Positions 33,397 through 44,500 of a stretch of 64,000 bases of DNA are shown in pieces (the first letter of the stretch is position 1; every line of letters starts with the position of its first letter). This DNA comes from Cliona cf. orientalis (taxonomy: Eukaryota > Porifera > Demospongiae > Clionaida > Clionaidae), in NCBI GenBank assembly GCA_963930775.1, contig OZ005689.1, forward strand, positions 12,896,923 through 12,960,922, read 5' to 3'. The notes beneath the pieces are model-generated. The model was given only the letters and a program-made list of their open reading frames with translations, had not been told where the DNA came from and did no database searches. The position numbers and the translations under genes were made by a program.

Positions 33397-33735
33397 CGTT
33401 ATGTACAGAGATCCTACGAGAACTTAGAAAAATTTCAACAAGTGAAAAGAAAAAAAAACAATAAGCATAAAGCGAGATTCGAACCTGCTACATTCTGTTC
33501 CACACACAAGAGCCCCAACCACTACACTAGCTACCGCTGTTGTCGCTGCTGCCAATCATTATTTCCCCCCTTTCATAGACAAACCCTAGAGACTAACCCT
33601 GCTAACCATTGGCAACCCATCCCCAACCCCCCAGCCCCCCTCATCCATACCGCGTATATTATTATACATTATACACGCGCGTGATTGCGTCATAACCACG
33701 CGCCAATAATCTAATTAGGATCTCTGTACATAACG
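33397..33735 (-). mobile_element. CGTTATGTAC element with tRNA-like pol III boxes, copy 1
   Basis: Inverted ends CGTTATGTACAGAGATCCTA and their complement bound 339 bp inside a satellite unit. On the minus strand, an A-box-like TAGTGTAGTGG is followed 35 bp later by a B-box GGTTCGAATCT, then a T-rich stretch. G-rich GGGTTGGGG/GGGTTAG words lie upstream of the boxes. The same arrangement is present at 58725-59081. Confidence 0.75.
33470..33540 (-). ncRNA. tRNA-derived pol III promoter region (SINE-like)
   Basis: Starts GGTAGCTAGTGTAGTGGTTG and includes GGTTCGAATCTCGC. Box order and spacing match a tRNA gene, but the acceptor stem does not pair, so it is a tRNA-derived promoter rather than a functional tRNA. 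Confidence 0.5.
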
Positions 33736-35027
33736 ATTTCGGTTTTTCACGTAGCGCGTGGGCGGAAAACATTGCAAACGCATGGCTTCCCTATACAAAC
33801 ATATGGGAAAACTTCGAAGGGCCATAACTTCAATTCAAAGGCGTGAATCAAAATTTTTTCAAGTCAAATCTCTAGTTTCGACCCATTCTGCGTGCCCATG
33901 TGAAAATTATGTCCCCAAGTACTCCCAAACCCCCCATGAATTAGATTATTTATTTAATTATTTAAATTTTTTTTTTTTTCAAGGCGACCTGAACACTAAG
34001 CAGAAAAAAAATTGTCCAAAACCACCACATAGTTGTGCTGGATGCTTAGTAGAGCCATACAATGCAAGCAGGTACTCTATACTCCAATTTTGACCAAAAT
34101 AGGTAAAGGTCGTCACGTTTGTGTGCGCGCGCCTAACGGGGATTCCCCGTTTTTCACGTAGCGCGTGGGCGGAAAACATTGCAAACGCATGGCTTCCCTG
34201 TACAAACATATGGGGAAACTTCAAAGGGCCGTAACTTTAATTCTAAGGCATGAATCAAAAATCTGTCTGGTCAAATCTCTAGTTTTGACCCATTCTGCGT
34301 GCCCATGTAAAAATTGTCCCCCCAAGTACTCCCAAACCCCACCATGAATTAGATTATTTATTTATTTAAATCTTTTTTCAAGCTACCGTGCACACTAAGC
34401 AGAAAAAAAAAAAAAACTGCGGCACATAAGTATACGTACCTGCATCGTATAGGTTCGCACAAACTAATATGCACTTAGGCTTACTTTACATTGATTGTTT
34501 ACAATGCAGATACATACACTGCAATACTTTATGTACATTTGGTATGTATTACTATGGTAACAACATCTAATGTCACTAAAACCATTCTTCAGTAGAGTAG
34601 AGCATCCATGGTCAAGTCATGTTCAAAACAGCTACCCTAGCCCACAATATTTTAATCAGTGTACAGTGCCTGTACGATTTAGCATTGGTATACCATAGTA
34701 ACAATACCAAGAGTTCCTTTAATGATTTCCACCCGCTCTAACTGTGCCGCAGGCGCAGTTAGAGCTTGCTGGAAATCGTCTAAGGAGCTACCATGCAACA
34801 CTAAGCACAAAAAGTTCCACATAATTAGCAACATGCATGTATATAATATTCACACGCTACAGTATAATAATATTATTATAGTCATCCCAAGTATTACTGT
34901 AAAAAATTGTCCAGAAACCACCACATACTGAGTTGAGCTGGATGCCCATACAATCGGAAACAAGGCCGTCTATGCTCCTAATAGAGCCTAGAAAACTCAG
35001 AGTATATGATCAGTGTTGAGAGGTTCA

Positions 35028-35186
35028 GTACCAGTGGCCACTGCAATACGTTACTTCCTACTAGTACTCAAGATCACCACAGCACACACACAAGGCTAGG
35101 GGAAGAGGTTCAGTACCTGTGGCCACTGCAACACGTTACTTTGTACTAGTACTCAAGATCACCACAGCCGGAGCACACACAAGGTT
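35028..35186 (+). repeat. 74-bp tandem duplication
   Basis: AGGTTCAGTACCAGTGGCC starts at 35031 and again, with small changes, at 35105. Two units, interrupting a satellite unit. Confidence 0.8.
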
Positions 35187-35258
35187 AGGGGAAAAGCACA
35201 AAACAATTTTAGTTATGTTTCTCAACTAGCCGTACTTTCCCACACATTCACACATACA

Positions 35259-35865
35259 TCATATCAAAACATTTTGTCAAATTTGCCCATACAACTGATA
35301 ATTACAAGTACAAACCACTACTACAGTATGGCTTGTATTAGCGTCTATGGCAATAGAGCTTCATTTTTCGACATATCTTGCACATAAATTTTATTTTGCC
35401 CGAAAATCTCTTTAGTATGGTCGGAATCATGTTCTCTGATCCTTCCTCTTTCTTCTGGTACCTCACATGAAGGGCTCCATAGCCTGCAACACAGTGTTAA
35501 TTCACCGCGAAGTGCATGCGATCCGGACTTTTCTCCTATACTTTTGTATTAGCCTGTGGTAGGACACTTCTAAATATCAATATTACTTTTTTGGGCAAGG
35601 GGATACCCCACCAGTACGCATGCCAATGACATCATAGGAAGTTCAGCTTTCATTTGATGCCCACCATAAGTGTTTTGAATCGTAAGTTACGGGTGTTTTT
35701 TTGGAAAACGCTTACCTGCCATATGTTTGTACAGTCTTGTATGAAAAAATTTTGCGGGCGGATGACGCCACAGCCAATTACAGCCAATTATCATCCGTAG
35801 ATTTTTACAAGATAAGGCTAAGGTAAGATTTGACAACTGCCATAGGCATGTTTTGATATGTAATG
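35259..35865 (-). mobile_element. Uninterrupted copy of the outer nest element
   Basis: This 607-bp sequence is the reverse complement of 15177-15334 joined to 17314-17737. It carries GGAAAACGCTTACC preceded by a run of seven T, the empty target of the 2-kb insertion in the other copy. No coding sequence recognised. Confidence 0.85.
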
Positions 35866-36300
35866 CAAAACTATAGCTGTATTACCCCACCTACCTACCT
35901 GTCAGCAAAAACGGGAGAGTTACTGTTGTGACTGATTCCTCATCCATTCAGCAACTCTCTGGATACAATACCAGCTCCATGGTAGCCTATGCATGTACTG
36001 GACTAGCGATTTTCTAAATAACGCACACCGGGACTCAAAACATTGCAAACACATGGCTTCCCTGTACAAACATATGGGTAAACTTTATAGGGCTGTAACT
36101 TTAAATTTAAGACATGAATCAAAATTCCCCAGGGTCAAATCTCTAGTTTCGACCCATTCTGCGTGCCCATGTAAAAAGTATCTCCCCAGGTGCTCCCAGT
36201 TCCCCCACGAATTATTATATTTTCTTTTTTTCTACTTAGTGTGTAATATTTTTCTACTTAGTGTTTAACAAGAACACCTGCATCCAAATTAGAAAAATAT

Positions 36301-36376
36301 TGGCCTTGTCCCCAGGCTCCCCGATCTTTTTCAACGCACGCGTTGAAAAAGATTGGGGAGCCTGGGGAAGAGGCTA
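36301..36376. mobile_element. 76-bp TAG-family hairpin element
   Basis: TGGCCTTGTCCCCAGGCTCC and its complement fold into a nearly perfect hairpin with AACGCACGCGTT at the tip. GAAAAATAT flanks both ends (36292-36300 and 36377-36385), a perfect 9-bp duplication. Confidence 0.85.
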
Positions 36377-36457
36377 GAAAAATATCAGCAATGCCACAGT
36401 AATTTGCATTGTTATGTAGTGCATAGCTATTCGGAAGTGGTCGTCAGTAGTAAAAAC

Positions 36458-37256
36458 GCCGGTGTCATAGCGGATTTGTTCCGGCGCGAAAACGTTCCGG
36501 GGGAACATATTCGCTAGCGGATACGTTCCCCCGGAAGATATCCGCTAGCGTAAATATGTTCCGCCCGGAATATTTCCGCTCGCGCGTAAATGTTCCAGGC
36601 TGCGTAAACGTTCCGCCTCTGTAAATGAACGTGTACAATCAAAATCTGATGATATTAATCCATTGTAGGATGTCTGAACTCAAGGTGTATCGATGATATA
36701 GTGTAGTAAGTAGAAGACTCGCTAGCAGCTTGATATTCACAGGTCATCTCTTTCCCAGAACGATTGTGGTAAGTGATCGTCAACTACACTGGAACAGCAC
36801 GTTGATGAAGGACTATCGGGCAGTACAAGATAGAACACAACCATACATGCAGGAGCGCGTAATTGCACAACTAAGATAATACTATGATTTGCTATTAAAG
36901 ATCCCCTTTATTGACAATAATAGGCACCACGAAAAATGGGCGTGGCAAATAAAGAAGTTCGCCCCACACATATTGAATATTATTATAAGAATGCATGCAA
37001 AGACGTAACTTTCTTCTGCTTGTGCCCATGCAGCCCCTGTAGCTATCATATATAATCTGAAAGCGGGAAGTAGTAGATAGCTGAACATAGCCTAGAAATT
37101 TTCAGCCATCGCCAATGTTCTATACCGAGATTTCTATCAAAGCACGATACCCGGAACGAATCCGCTGATTTCCTAGAAAACCGGAACAATTCCGCTAGCG
37201 TATACGTTCCCCCGGAACAAATTCGCGAGCCGGAACAAATCCGCTGTGACACCGGC
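36458..37256. mobile_element. 799-bp element with GGAAC/TCCGCTAGCG subterminal repeats
   Basis: Ends GCCGGTGTCATAGCGGATTT and AAATCCGCTGTGACACCGGC are followed inward by many GTTCC and TCCGCTAGCG words on both sides. GGTCGTCAGTAGTAAAAA lies just outside the left end (36439-36456) and 14 bp outside the right end (37271-37288). No transposase is seen. Confidence 0.75.
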
Positions 37257-37334
37257 ACATACATAATTATGGTCGTCAGTAGTAAAAATGCATAAATTCA
37301 CTACACGCACTTTAATACGCGCTTCTACTACTTA

Positions 37335-37698
37335 TGCACCTATCAATGGTATGCCCCAGTATCCCCCTCCCGCTCCGAGTAGGGGCATACTAGGGGATTT
37401 GACAATGATCATTTCAATTGCCCCAGGGTCGGAGCAATATTTGAAGTCAAATCCCCTATTCAGTACCTAGTATATCCTAGGGGAACATAGGGGATTTGAT
37501 TGCCTTCATGCTGGTTCTGTTGTGACATGGCAATCATAGTCTCGTGAGCCACATCCTCTAGTTTACAAATAGTTTATGTCAATGTGCACGGAAAAGTCAA
37601 ATGCCCCACCCTAGGTCCAGCTTCTTCTGTAAAAACCCCTTGGTACCCCTTGGTTTTGCGCGGGAGGGGGATAGTGGGGCATGCCATTGACAGGTGCA
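37335..37698. mobile_element. TGCACCTRTCAATG MITE with TTA duplication
   Basis: Ends TGCACCTATCAATGGTATGC and their complement (about 38-bp arms) are flanked by TTA (37332-37334 and 37699-37701). AGGGGATTTGA words are inside. Harbinger-type by its target site. Confidence 0.8.
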
Positions 37699-37701
37699 TT
37701 A

Positions 37702-38257
37702 CGACCATTTCCGCGTCTGTGTACCACATGCTTCTGAGTCAGCAGTTTTTCACAAGGTTAGTAAAAATTAATTTCTAGCCAGCCGATTGTAGCTGGTGGC
37801 GTTGGAGTATATAGCGATTGGTCCACACTCTACAAAATTAATGAGAGTTTCAGGGTGGTAACAGTTATGCTGGTATGATTATTGTCGGCCGATACTACCA
37901 ACGCTACAGCTGGAGAGCGATCGGGCTTCTCACAGCGCAACTCTGCCATGACGGTTGAGCTAGCTGCTACAGCCACACTACCTACAGCAAGCGAATGCTA
38001 GCTAGCCTTGAGTCCAGGCTCCAGAGAGCCCAAGTTTTAACTCTGGTTTTCAATACAGCTACTAGGCGGCAGCCCATAATAGTGGTTGCAATCATAGGCT
38101 ATGCATGCATGTATGTATGCACGCGCCTTGCCATGACATGGCAGTTCATACATAATATAATTATTGTACATGTATATTCACATACTGGTAGCTATAGTGT
38201 GCAGCAGTACATGCATGAACAATCACATCATGTTATGTGTATGTATGTGGTGAGTAT
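37702..38257. other. Gap, nothing recognised
   Basis: No paired repeat or coding signal. ATGCATGCATGTATGTATGC low-complexity near 38102. Confidence 0.4.
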
Positions 38258-38687
38258 CAGGGGCGGATCCAAGGGGGGGCTCCGGGGGCTCGTGCCCCCC
38301 CCCCCCCCCCCGAGCTCCCTAGGCCCTGCCACTCGCCTGTGCTTATTACGGTAATGGTCGCCTAAGTAACTAGTAACGTACTAGGCCCCTCCTTAGTTTG
38401 CCACGTGCCACACAGACTATAGCACTATAGAGAAGACGTGCCGGATCGAAATGCTGCCCCAAAATTAAAGAAACCGCGAAGGCTATCAGATTTCTATTCG
38501 ACAATAGGTAAGTATTTTCAATGTTATAAATAAATGAGGTCATTAGCTAGAAGTAAGAAAATAATAATGATTATGTCAGAACGTTAAACGGTCAATAATT
38601 TTCCTTGGGGATCATGCATCTTCCAGACCCAGTCTGCAGTGGCCTTATTTGTGCACCCCCCTCTTGATTTTTCTGGATCCGCCCCTG
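38258..38687. mobile_element. hAT-like element with CAGGGGCGGATCCA ends
   Basis: Starts CAGGGGCGGATCCA and ends TGGATCCGCCCCTG. AGTAT lies directly on both sides. A poly-C tract lies at 38296-38310. A short frame near 38440-38507 (PKLKKPRRLSDFYSTI) followed by GTAAGT could be a fragment of a hAT transposase first exon; that is speculative. Confidence 0.7.
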
Positions 38688-39388
38688 AGTATAGTATTGC
38701 AGTGATGTCACAGGGCGTTCTTGAATGGCTTTGTAACATCATCAGCATATAAATAGCTATAAAAGCTAGCCGAGTTATATATTGAAAGTGAAATCCAAGT
38801 ACTAGATACAGTCTGAGTCTCCCAACATCTGTGCATGCTTTGATCGTTTCGGGCTGATTCTATCTTTAAATATGAGCTCCTCAAAATATACACGAATTAA
38901 TGTAGCTCTTATGGGAGACAGCGTCAAAACGTGGAATATCTCGACCTTAAGGTGAAAGTGAAAGTTTCTGTATGATTGATTTATAGCCAATGTGGATAGT
39001 TACTAAATGAAAGAATGGTTGCTATTCAGTGGCGCTGGTAACTAAGCAAACATTAGATTTTTGGAATTTTGTGTGAATTACATTATATTACATTCATGGT
39101 AGTATTTTTCTACTTTGGATGTAACTACTTAGCTAGTGTTTAACTACTTAGTGTGTCATTTTTTTTAAGTCGCGGTTGATAGTTAAGAAAGAATGCTTTG
39201 ATCTTGCTTTGATGTGGGCAATTACCGGCCTTTTCTTCAGGAGCCACTTTCAGTCACTAATTACACGCGCATAATCATCCCTAGCCGATTCTAGACACGC
39301 CCACCTTTGACCAAAAGCACTCGTATGGCCTCTTCGGCCACGCCCCTTCACGATTCGCTAATTGAATTAGCCAATCCTGACGCTCACG
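38688..39388. other. Gap with satellite-edge motifs
   Basis: CTACTTAGTGTGTCATTTTT near 39142 resembles the end of a satellite unit. CCACGCCC motifs lie at 39297 and 39339. No gene seen. Confidence 0.4.
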
Positions 39389-39415
39389 CCCACGCAATTA
39401 AATGGTACCTTAATG

Positions 39416-40188
39416 TCTTGTCTCGGAGGTGTTATCTAGCCTATTATTGTACGCTTGGCGCTAATGTATGCAGATAAAATCATATTAAATAGAATTGTAA
39501 TGAACATTACTACACGCGTACGTCTCCAACAACGCAAATCTGTGAGCATATGTTGTACATAGACTTCTTATGATATAGTGTCTACAATGTATGTTTGTCT
39601 AGATACTGGATTTAGGGCTGCATCATGAAGCGCATGTGCATAATATTGTGTAGTTCCCAGGCAGGTATAGGTCGTCAATCTATAGTACATGATCATGTCC
39701 CGAGTGATAGTTGGTCAACATACTTGATATAGATAAATAGTGACTAGGAAGCTTAACAATCTGTACCGTCACCTGACATATCTATGCTGTGAGGGAGATC
39801 TAAGATGTCTAAATTGCTAAGAAGTGAGTTTGTAGTTGGTACATTGTAGAAAATAAGCTTTTGGATTAATAAAAAGCTGTAGATTTAATATACATTACTG
39901 AGACATGTCTATAGAGTCTGAGGGGAGTATGTATTTAAATATGAGAGTGCATATAAGAAGGTCAGTGCACTTTTGCATAGTGATCAAGACGATCATTACC
40001 TTTTGCGTATATCTGAGTACAAGATGTCTATGAATGATTGCGAGTATGTGGTGTACTACAATGTACGACTACGCTAGTGTTAAAAATAAGCAAGTGTATA
40101 TCTAAATTGGGCTTTTCCATTTTACAAGCGAATACCCCCTATTGAGGAGAAAATTATGAAATAACCCCTCAGGAACTAATTAACTTGT
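39416..40188. other. Gap, nothing recognised
   Basis: No array, inverted repeat or convincing ORF seen. Confidence 0.4.
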
Positions 40189-41118
40189 CTGGACAAACAA
40201 TGTTTGCCCTATACCAGAGTGTTCACCTACGTCCAAGCTGTACCTTGTTCCCTTGTTCCCCAGTTGTGCAGAGGAACTAGGTCCATCTCGGGATAAGCAA
40301 GGATGCCATATACCCGTGTGTATACCTACGTCCAAGCTGTGCCTTGTTCCCCAGTTGTACAGAGGAAATAGGTCCATCTCAGGATAAGTAAGGTTGCCAT
40401 ATTATACTGGTGTGTATACCTACATGTACGTCCAAGCTGTACCTTGTTCCCCAGTTATACAGAGGAACTAGGTCCATCTCAGGATAAGCAAGAATGCCAT
40501 ATACCCGTGTGTATACCTACGTCCAAGCTGTACCTTGTCCCCCAGTTGTACAGAGGAACTAGGTCCATCTCAGGATAAGTAAGGTTGCCATATTATACTG
40601 GTGTGTATACCTACATGTGCGTCCAAGCTGTACCTTGTTCCCCAGTTGTACAGAGGAACTAGGTCCATCTCAGGATAAGCAAGAATGCCATATACCCGTG
40701 TGTATACCTACGTCCAAGCTGTGCCTTGTTCCCCAGTTGTACAGAGGAACTAGGTCCATCTCAGGATAAGTAAGGTTGCCATATTATACTGGTGTGTATA
40801 CCTACATGTACGTCCAAGCTGTACCTTGTTCCCCAGTTGTACAGAGGAACTAGGTCCATCTCAGGATAAGCAAGAATGCCATATACCCGTGTGTATACCT
40901 ACGTCCAAGCTGTGCCTTGTTCCCCAGTTGTACAGAGGAACTAGGTCCATCTCGGGATAAGCAAGGTTGCCATATTATACCCGTGTGTATACATGTACCT
41001 ACGTCCAAGCTGTACCTTGTTCCCTTGTTCCCCAGTTGTACAGAGGAACTAGGTCCATCTCAGGATAAGCAAGGTTGCCATATTATACCGGTGTGTATAC
41101 CTACGTCCAAGCTGTAAG
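40189..41118 (+). repeat. Minisatellite with dimeric higher-order period (91 + 100 bp)
   Basis: CCAGTTGTACAGAGGAACTA recurs nine times with spacings 91, 100, 90, 100, 91, 100, 92 and 107. Short units carry AAGCAAGAATGCCATATACC and long units AAGTAAGGTTGCCATATTAT. The alternation shows that a two-unit block of about 191 bp was amplified. No frame is conserved. Confidence 0.9.
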
Positions 41119-41189
41119 GGAGGTGATGAGTGTATGGGTATGACCAATGATGTGAGAGTGAGCACTGCAAATGGGTGATGGGAGGGTGT

Positions 41190-41590
41190 ATGATGTGAGG
41201 AGTACAAGATATGAGTGGTATGAGGATTTATAGCCTGGGGAGCAATGTGAATGGGAGTACAAGACGTGAGTGGTGTGAGGGGTTAGCCCGGGGAGCGAGG
41301 TATACAAGACGTGAGTGATGTGAGGGGTTAGCCCGGGGAGTGGGGTGTACAAGCAATTAAGACGTGAGTGGTGTGAGGGGGTTAGCCCGGGGAGCGGGGT
41401 GTACAAGCAAGACATGAGTGGTGTGAGGGGGTAAGCCCACGGAGCGGGGTGTGCAAGACGTGAGTGATATGTGAGGGGTTAGCCTGGGGGGCGGGATGGG
41501 CAAGACGTGAGTAGTGTGAGGGGGTTAGCCCGGGGAGCGGGGTGTACAAGGTGTGAAGCTATAAGTCCAGGGATCCCCGGAGCGGGAGTA
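41190..41590 (+). repeat. 45-53-bp minisatellite
   Basis: GACGTGAGTGGTGTGAGGGG followed by TTAGCCCGGGGAGCGGGG repeats about seven times with spacer indels. G-rich on the plus strand. Confidence 0.85.
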
Positions 41591-44500
41591 CAAGTGAGTG
41601 TACATGTAGACCTGTTAATGTAGTGTACATGTATATTATGTGGATGTACATGCATGTATACATGTACCTGTAGGGAGGTAGCTCCTTATGTATTATGTAG
41701 AAGTGGTGTTACTTATTGGGATGGGTAGACTCAGTAGAATACAGTTTAGGAGGTTTGAACATGATTTAATTAGATGACCTCAGGCCTTGATCAGGAGAAC
41801 CCTGGTATATCAAGGAGAAGGCTACTAAATATAGAGTCCTCCTGTGTTCTAAATTACAAAGAAACCTCTTAAACAGTTTCTAATGGGCAAGTGGAAACGG
41901 AGGAACTGGAAAGCTGGAACGGAAAGCTGAAGCGGAAAGTGGAAAGCGGAAGGCTGATTAGCGGAAAGCGGAAAGGGTCGGCATACCTATGTGCGCATGC
42001 GCATGGAGTGTGGATAAAGCCGTCAGTCGCAAGCATTCAGTGTTGTGGGTATCCCGTGCGGCAACAAAACGCACCTTAATTGTAGCGGCATGCAACCATC
42101 AATGTAAATTGTTCAGAAGTGAATGTTCGAGTCATGATTTCTTAATTTTTGATAAGGCTTTATTGGGTATTCGTCTGGCGGGCGGTGAAGGGGCTTGCCC
42201 GCTATAATAGACTTTCCGAGGCTCTTTCAATTGCGACATGTAGAATAAAATATTATAGATATCTAGGCTTAGGCATTTATTCATAGATGAAGAATAACGT
42301 ACAGTAGTCTCGTCTCTAGTGGGTCTGGGGACAAGACTAGGAAATTTTTCACGTCGAGGTCTTAAACCGCGACAATAAGTGTATTAATATTGCGCGCGAA
42401 AATTAAATCAATATTTCACAACCTTAGCGAAATTTCCATGCTTTAACAGGTACTGAGATACATAAAACCACAGTATAAGAGAAACAGTGTACATGCACAC
42501 CAACCACAATTATTGAGAATGATCACTGAGACATACCATACCATAATTATTTTTACTATGACGTACTGCCGCACAGATTAAAGCTGGGTGATGGAATAAG
42601 TATTGATGCAGAAACATTATACTGATATACACAAAAAAAGCATATACACACCGAATGAATTATTAAGATTATTCACTTATTCAGAAAGGATAGTCCGAAT
42701 TCATTTAAGAGGTGAGTCAGGTGAACTGCAGACAGTTTGCCTCTCACTTCTCCACTTACTTTCACATGTGTAGTGGGGTTGAAGGTACCGTATTTCTGGG
42801 TAACACACCCTACTGAAGGCATGGTAGTACACGTTTCTCAAGTCTGAAGACAACTGATGCATGCCAGTGTGGGGATTTTCGAAAATTACATATTCTTTGT
42901 GTTGTAGACAGAGATCATATGGTGGCTGTTTTGGTTTTCCATCCACACCACGAAGGTTGCGCTGACCACATCCACTACATCGAGAAATATTACCCTTCAC
43001 AAACTCTCCACAGGTGCACTGTGAAGAGTAGTCAGCATTGGGGCATACACAACACTTGCACTTGGCGAATGAGACATTGAAACATGCTGCATCAGAGTTC
43101 CAGTGGATACCAATGGAGGAGGAAGGCATGAAGGCTGACTGAGATACGACACAAGTAGATCAAGTGATGAGGATACAGCCTGGGCAGAGTAGAGTGTACA
43201 TGGTGGGGGAGGATCGATGGTTGACATGTGTCACCAGTGGATCAGTACTAATTGTTGTGGATGTAGTTCTGGCAGGGTAGAGCGCTGGTGGAGGACGATG
43301 ACTCTCTTCCATATCTGGTAATGCAGAAGCAGGTAAGTTGCTCATAGTAACTGCAGGCTTTGGTTTTATCCTTGGTGTCAGATCATTAGCTTGCCAAAGT
43401 ATCACCTTGATGCGTTTTGCTGAGGACTTCTGTGATGCCTTACGATGAGAGCTTGGCTTTTTCCCAGCACTTTTGGGCATGTTCATGTTTGCCAATACAG
43501 ACAAATTAACATCACTTTTCTGCTTCAAAAGCCATTACAGGTACTGGTCCATTGAAGTCTTGTGATGAGCCACTGCCACTGTGTGAGTGCACACTTTACA
43601 TGAAGAAAATAGTGCACATGACTTTTCACAGAGTATCTGCCCGCTGACTTTACATTCGACAAAATAAGGATGTTTATGCTTGTCATCTAAGCTTTTCACT
43701 AGAAATTCTAAGCCACTTGTACTCCCTGGAGATTTGCAAACATTTGAAGCATCCTCTAGCAGTTCATCTGCCTCATTCCAAATTTTGGTTGCCACATACG
43801 ACGAAAGTGGCAACTGTAACAGTACATTAGTTGGGGAGTAGTAAGGAGCTGAAGTTTCTGGAAGACTTTGCAGATTATCACTAGTAACTACTTCTCGACA
43901 ACAACCTGCCAGTGGAGCTGAGAAAAAGGCATTCACATGTTTTTGCTTCTGGTTTTCAATCATTTGACAAAACTTTCGTGCTTCAACTTGAAGATGCTGA
44001 TACTTTTCAACGATCTGATATTCACCAATACCTGCAATAGCCCTTACGATCTCCTCCTTCTGATTTGCAATCATTGTCTGGATAGTTGCAACAAACTCGG
44101 GCAGCTCCTTTGCCTTGTACTGGGTCTGGTGCTTAATAACATTGTTCTGTGACTCGACATTATTGGTGTAAAAAGGTGCAGGAGGATTACCCAAGCCACA
44201 GCATATCCTTTGTTTTGCAATTCCATCTTGCAATATTTCATGAACCAAGCATAAAACTCCGGTGGATTGTTGTAGAGCTTTTCTCTTTCATCCCATACTT
44301 CCTTCAAACTCTCAATCAGGACTCCGAACTCTTCCTCTGTATCAGCATCCACTATTCCCGTCTGCAATTCATGATCACTTGGATTTCCAAACACATCCCG
44401 AAAAAATTCAATTCGCTCATGCTTAGGGACATGGAATTCTTTCAATTTGGAATCAAGATTTCCTCTAAAATGTAAAAAGCATCTTAGATCAGATGAATAG

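Larger units (their letters stand above)
30672..36270 (+). repeat. 385-bp satellite with its own terminal inverted repeats, about ten units
   Basis: Units begin AAGGGGACCACACACTAAGC at 30672, 31309, 31692, 32077, 32462 and 32847. Variants start at 33235, 33981 and 34380, and broken units follow to 36270. Uninterrupted periods are 383-399 bp. Each unit starts CACACTAAGCAGAAAAAA and ends TTTTTTCTACTTAGTGTG, which are inverted copies, so the satellite looks like a tandemly amplified MITE. Other fixed parts are GTCGAGCTGGATGCATAGTA and CAAACATTGCAAGTG. Short ORFs here are unit translations. Confidence 0.9.
29934..39415. other. 27-bp inverted repeat enclosing the satellite region
   Basis: ATTAAGGTACCATTAAATTG plus CGTGGGC at 29934-29960 is matched in reverse complement at 39389-39415 with one mismatch. 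These may be the ends of a giant (9.5-kb) element or two unrelated copies of one repeat. The flanks (GAGAC on both outer sides) are compatible with either. Confidence 0.4.

Noticed and set aside
33470..33540. Functional tRNA gene
   Set aside because: A and B boxes are good but the acceptor and anticodon stems do not pair; the segment is inside a terminal-inverted-repeat element.
42305..42339. Another TAG-family micro-element (TAGTCTCGTC to GACAAGACTA)
   Set aside because: Ends match, but the 9 bases on either side do not, so insertion could not be supported.
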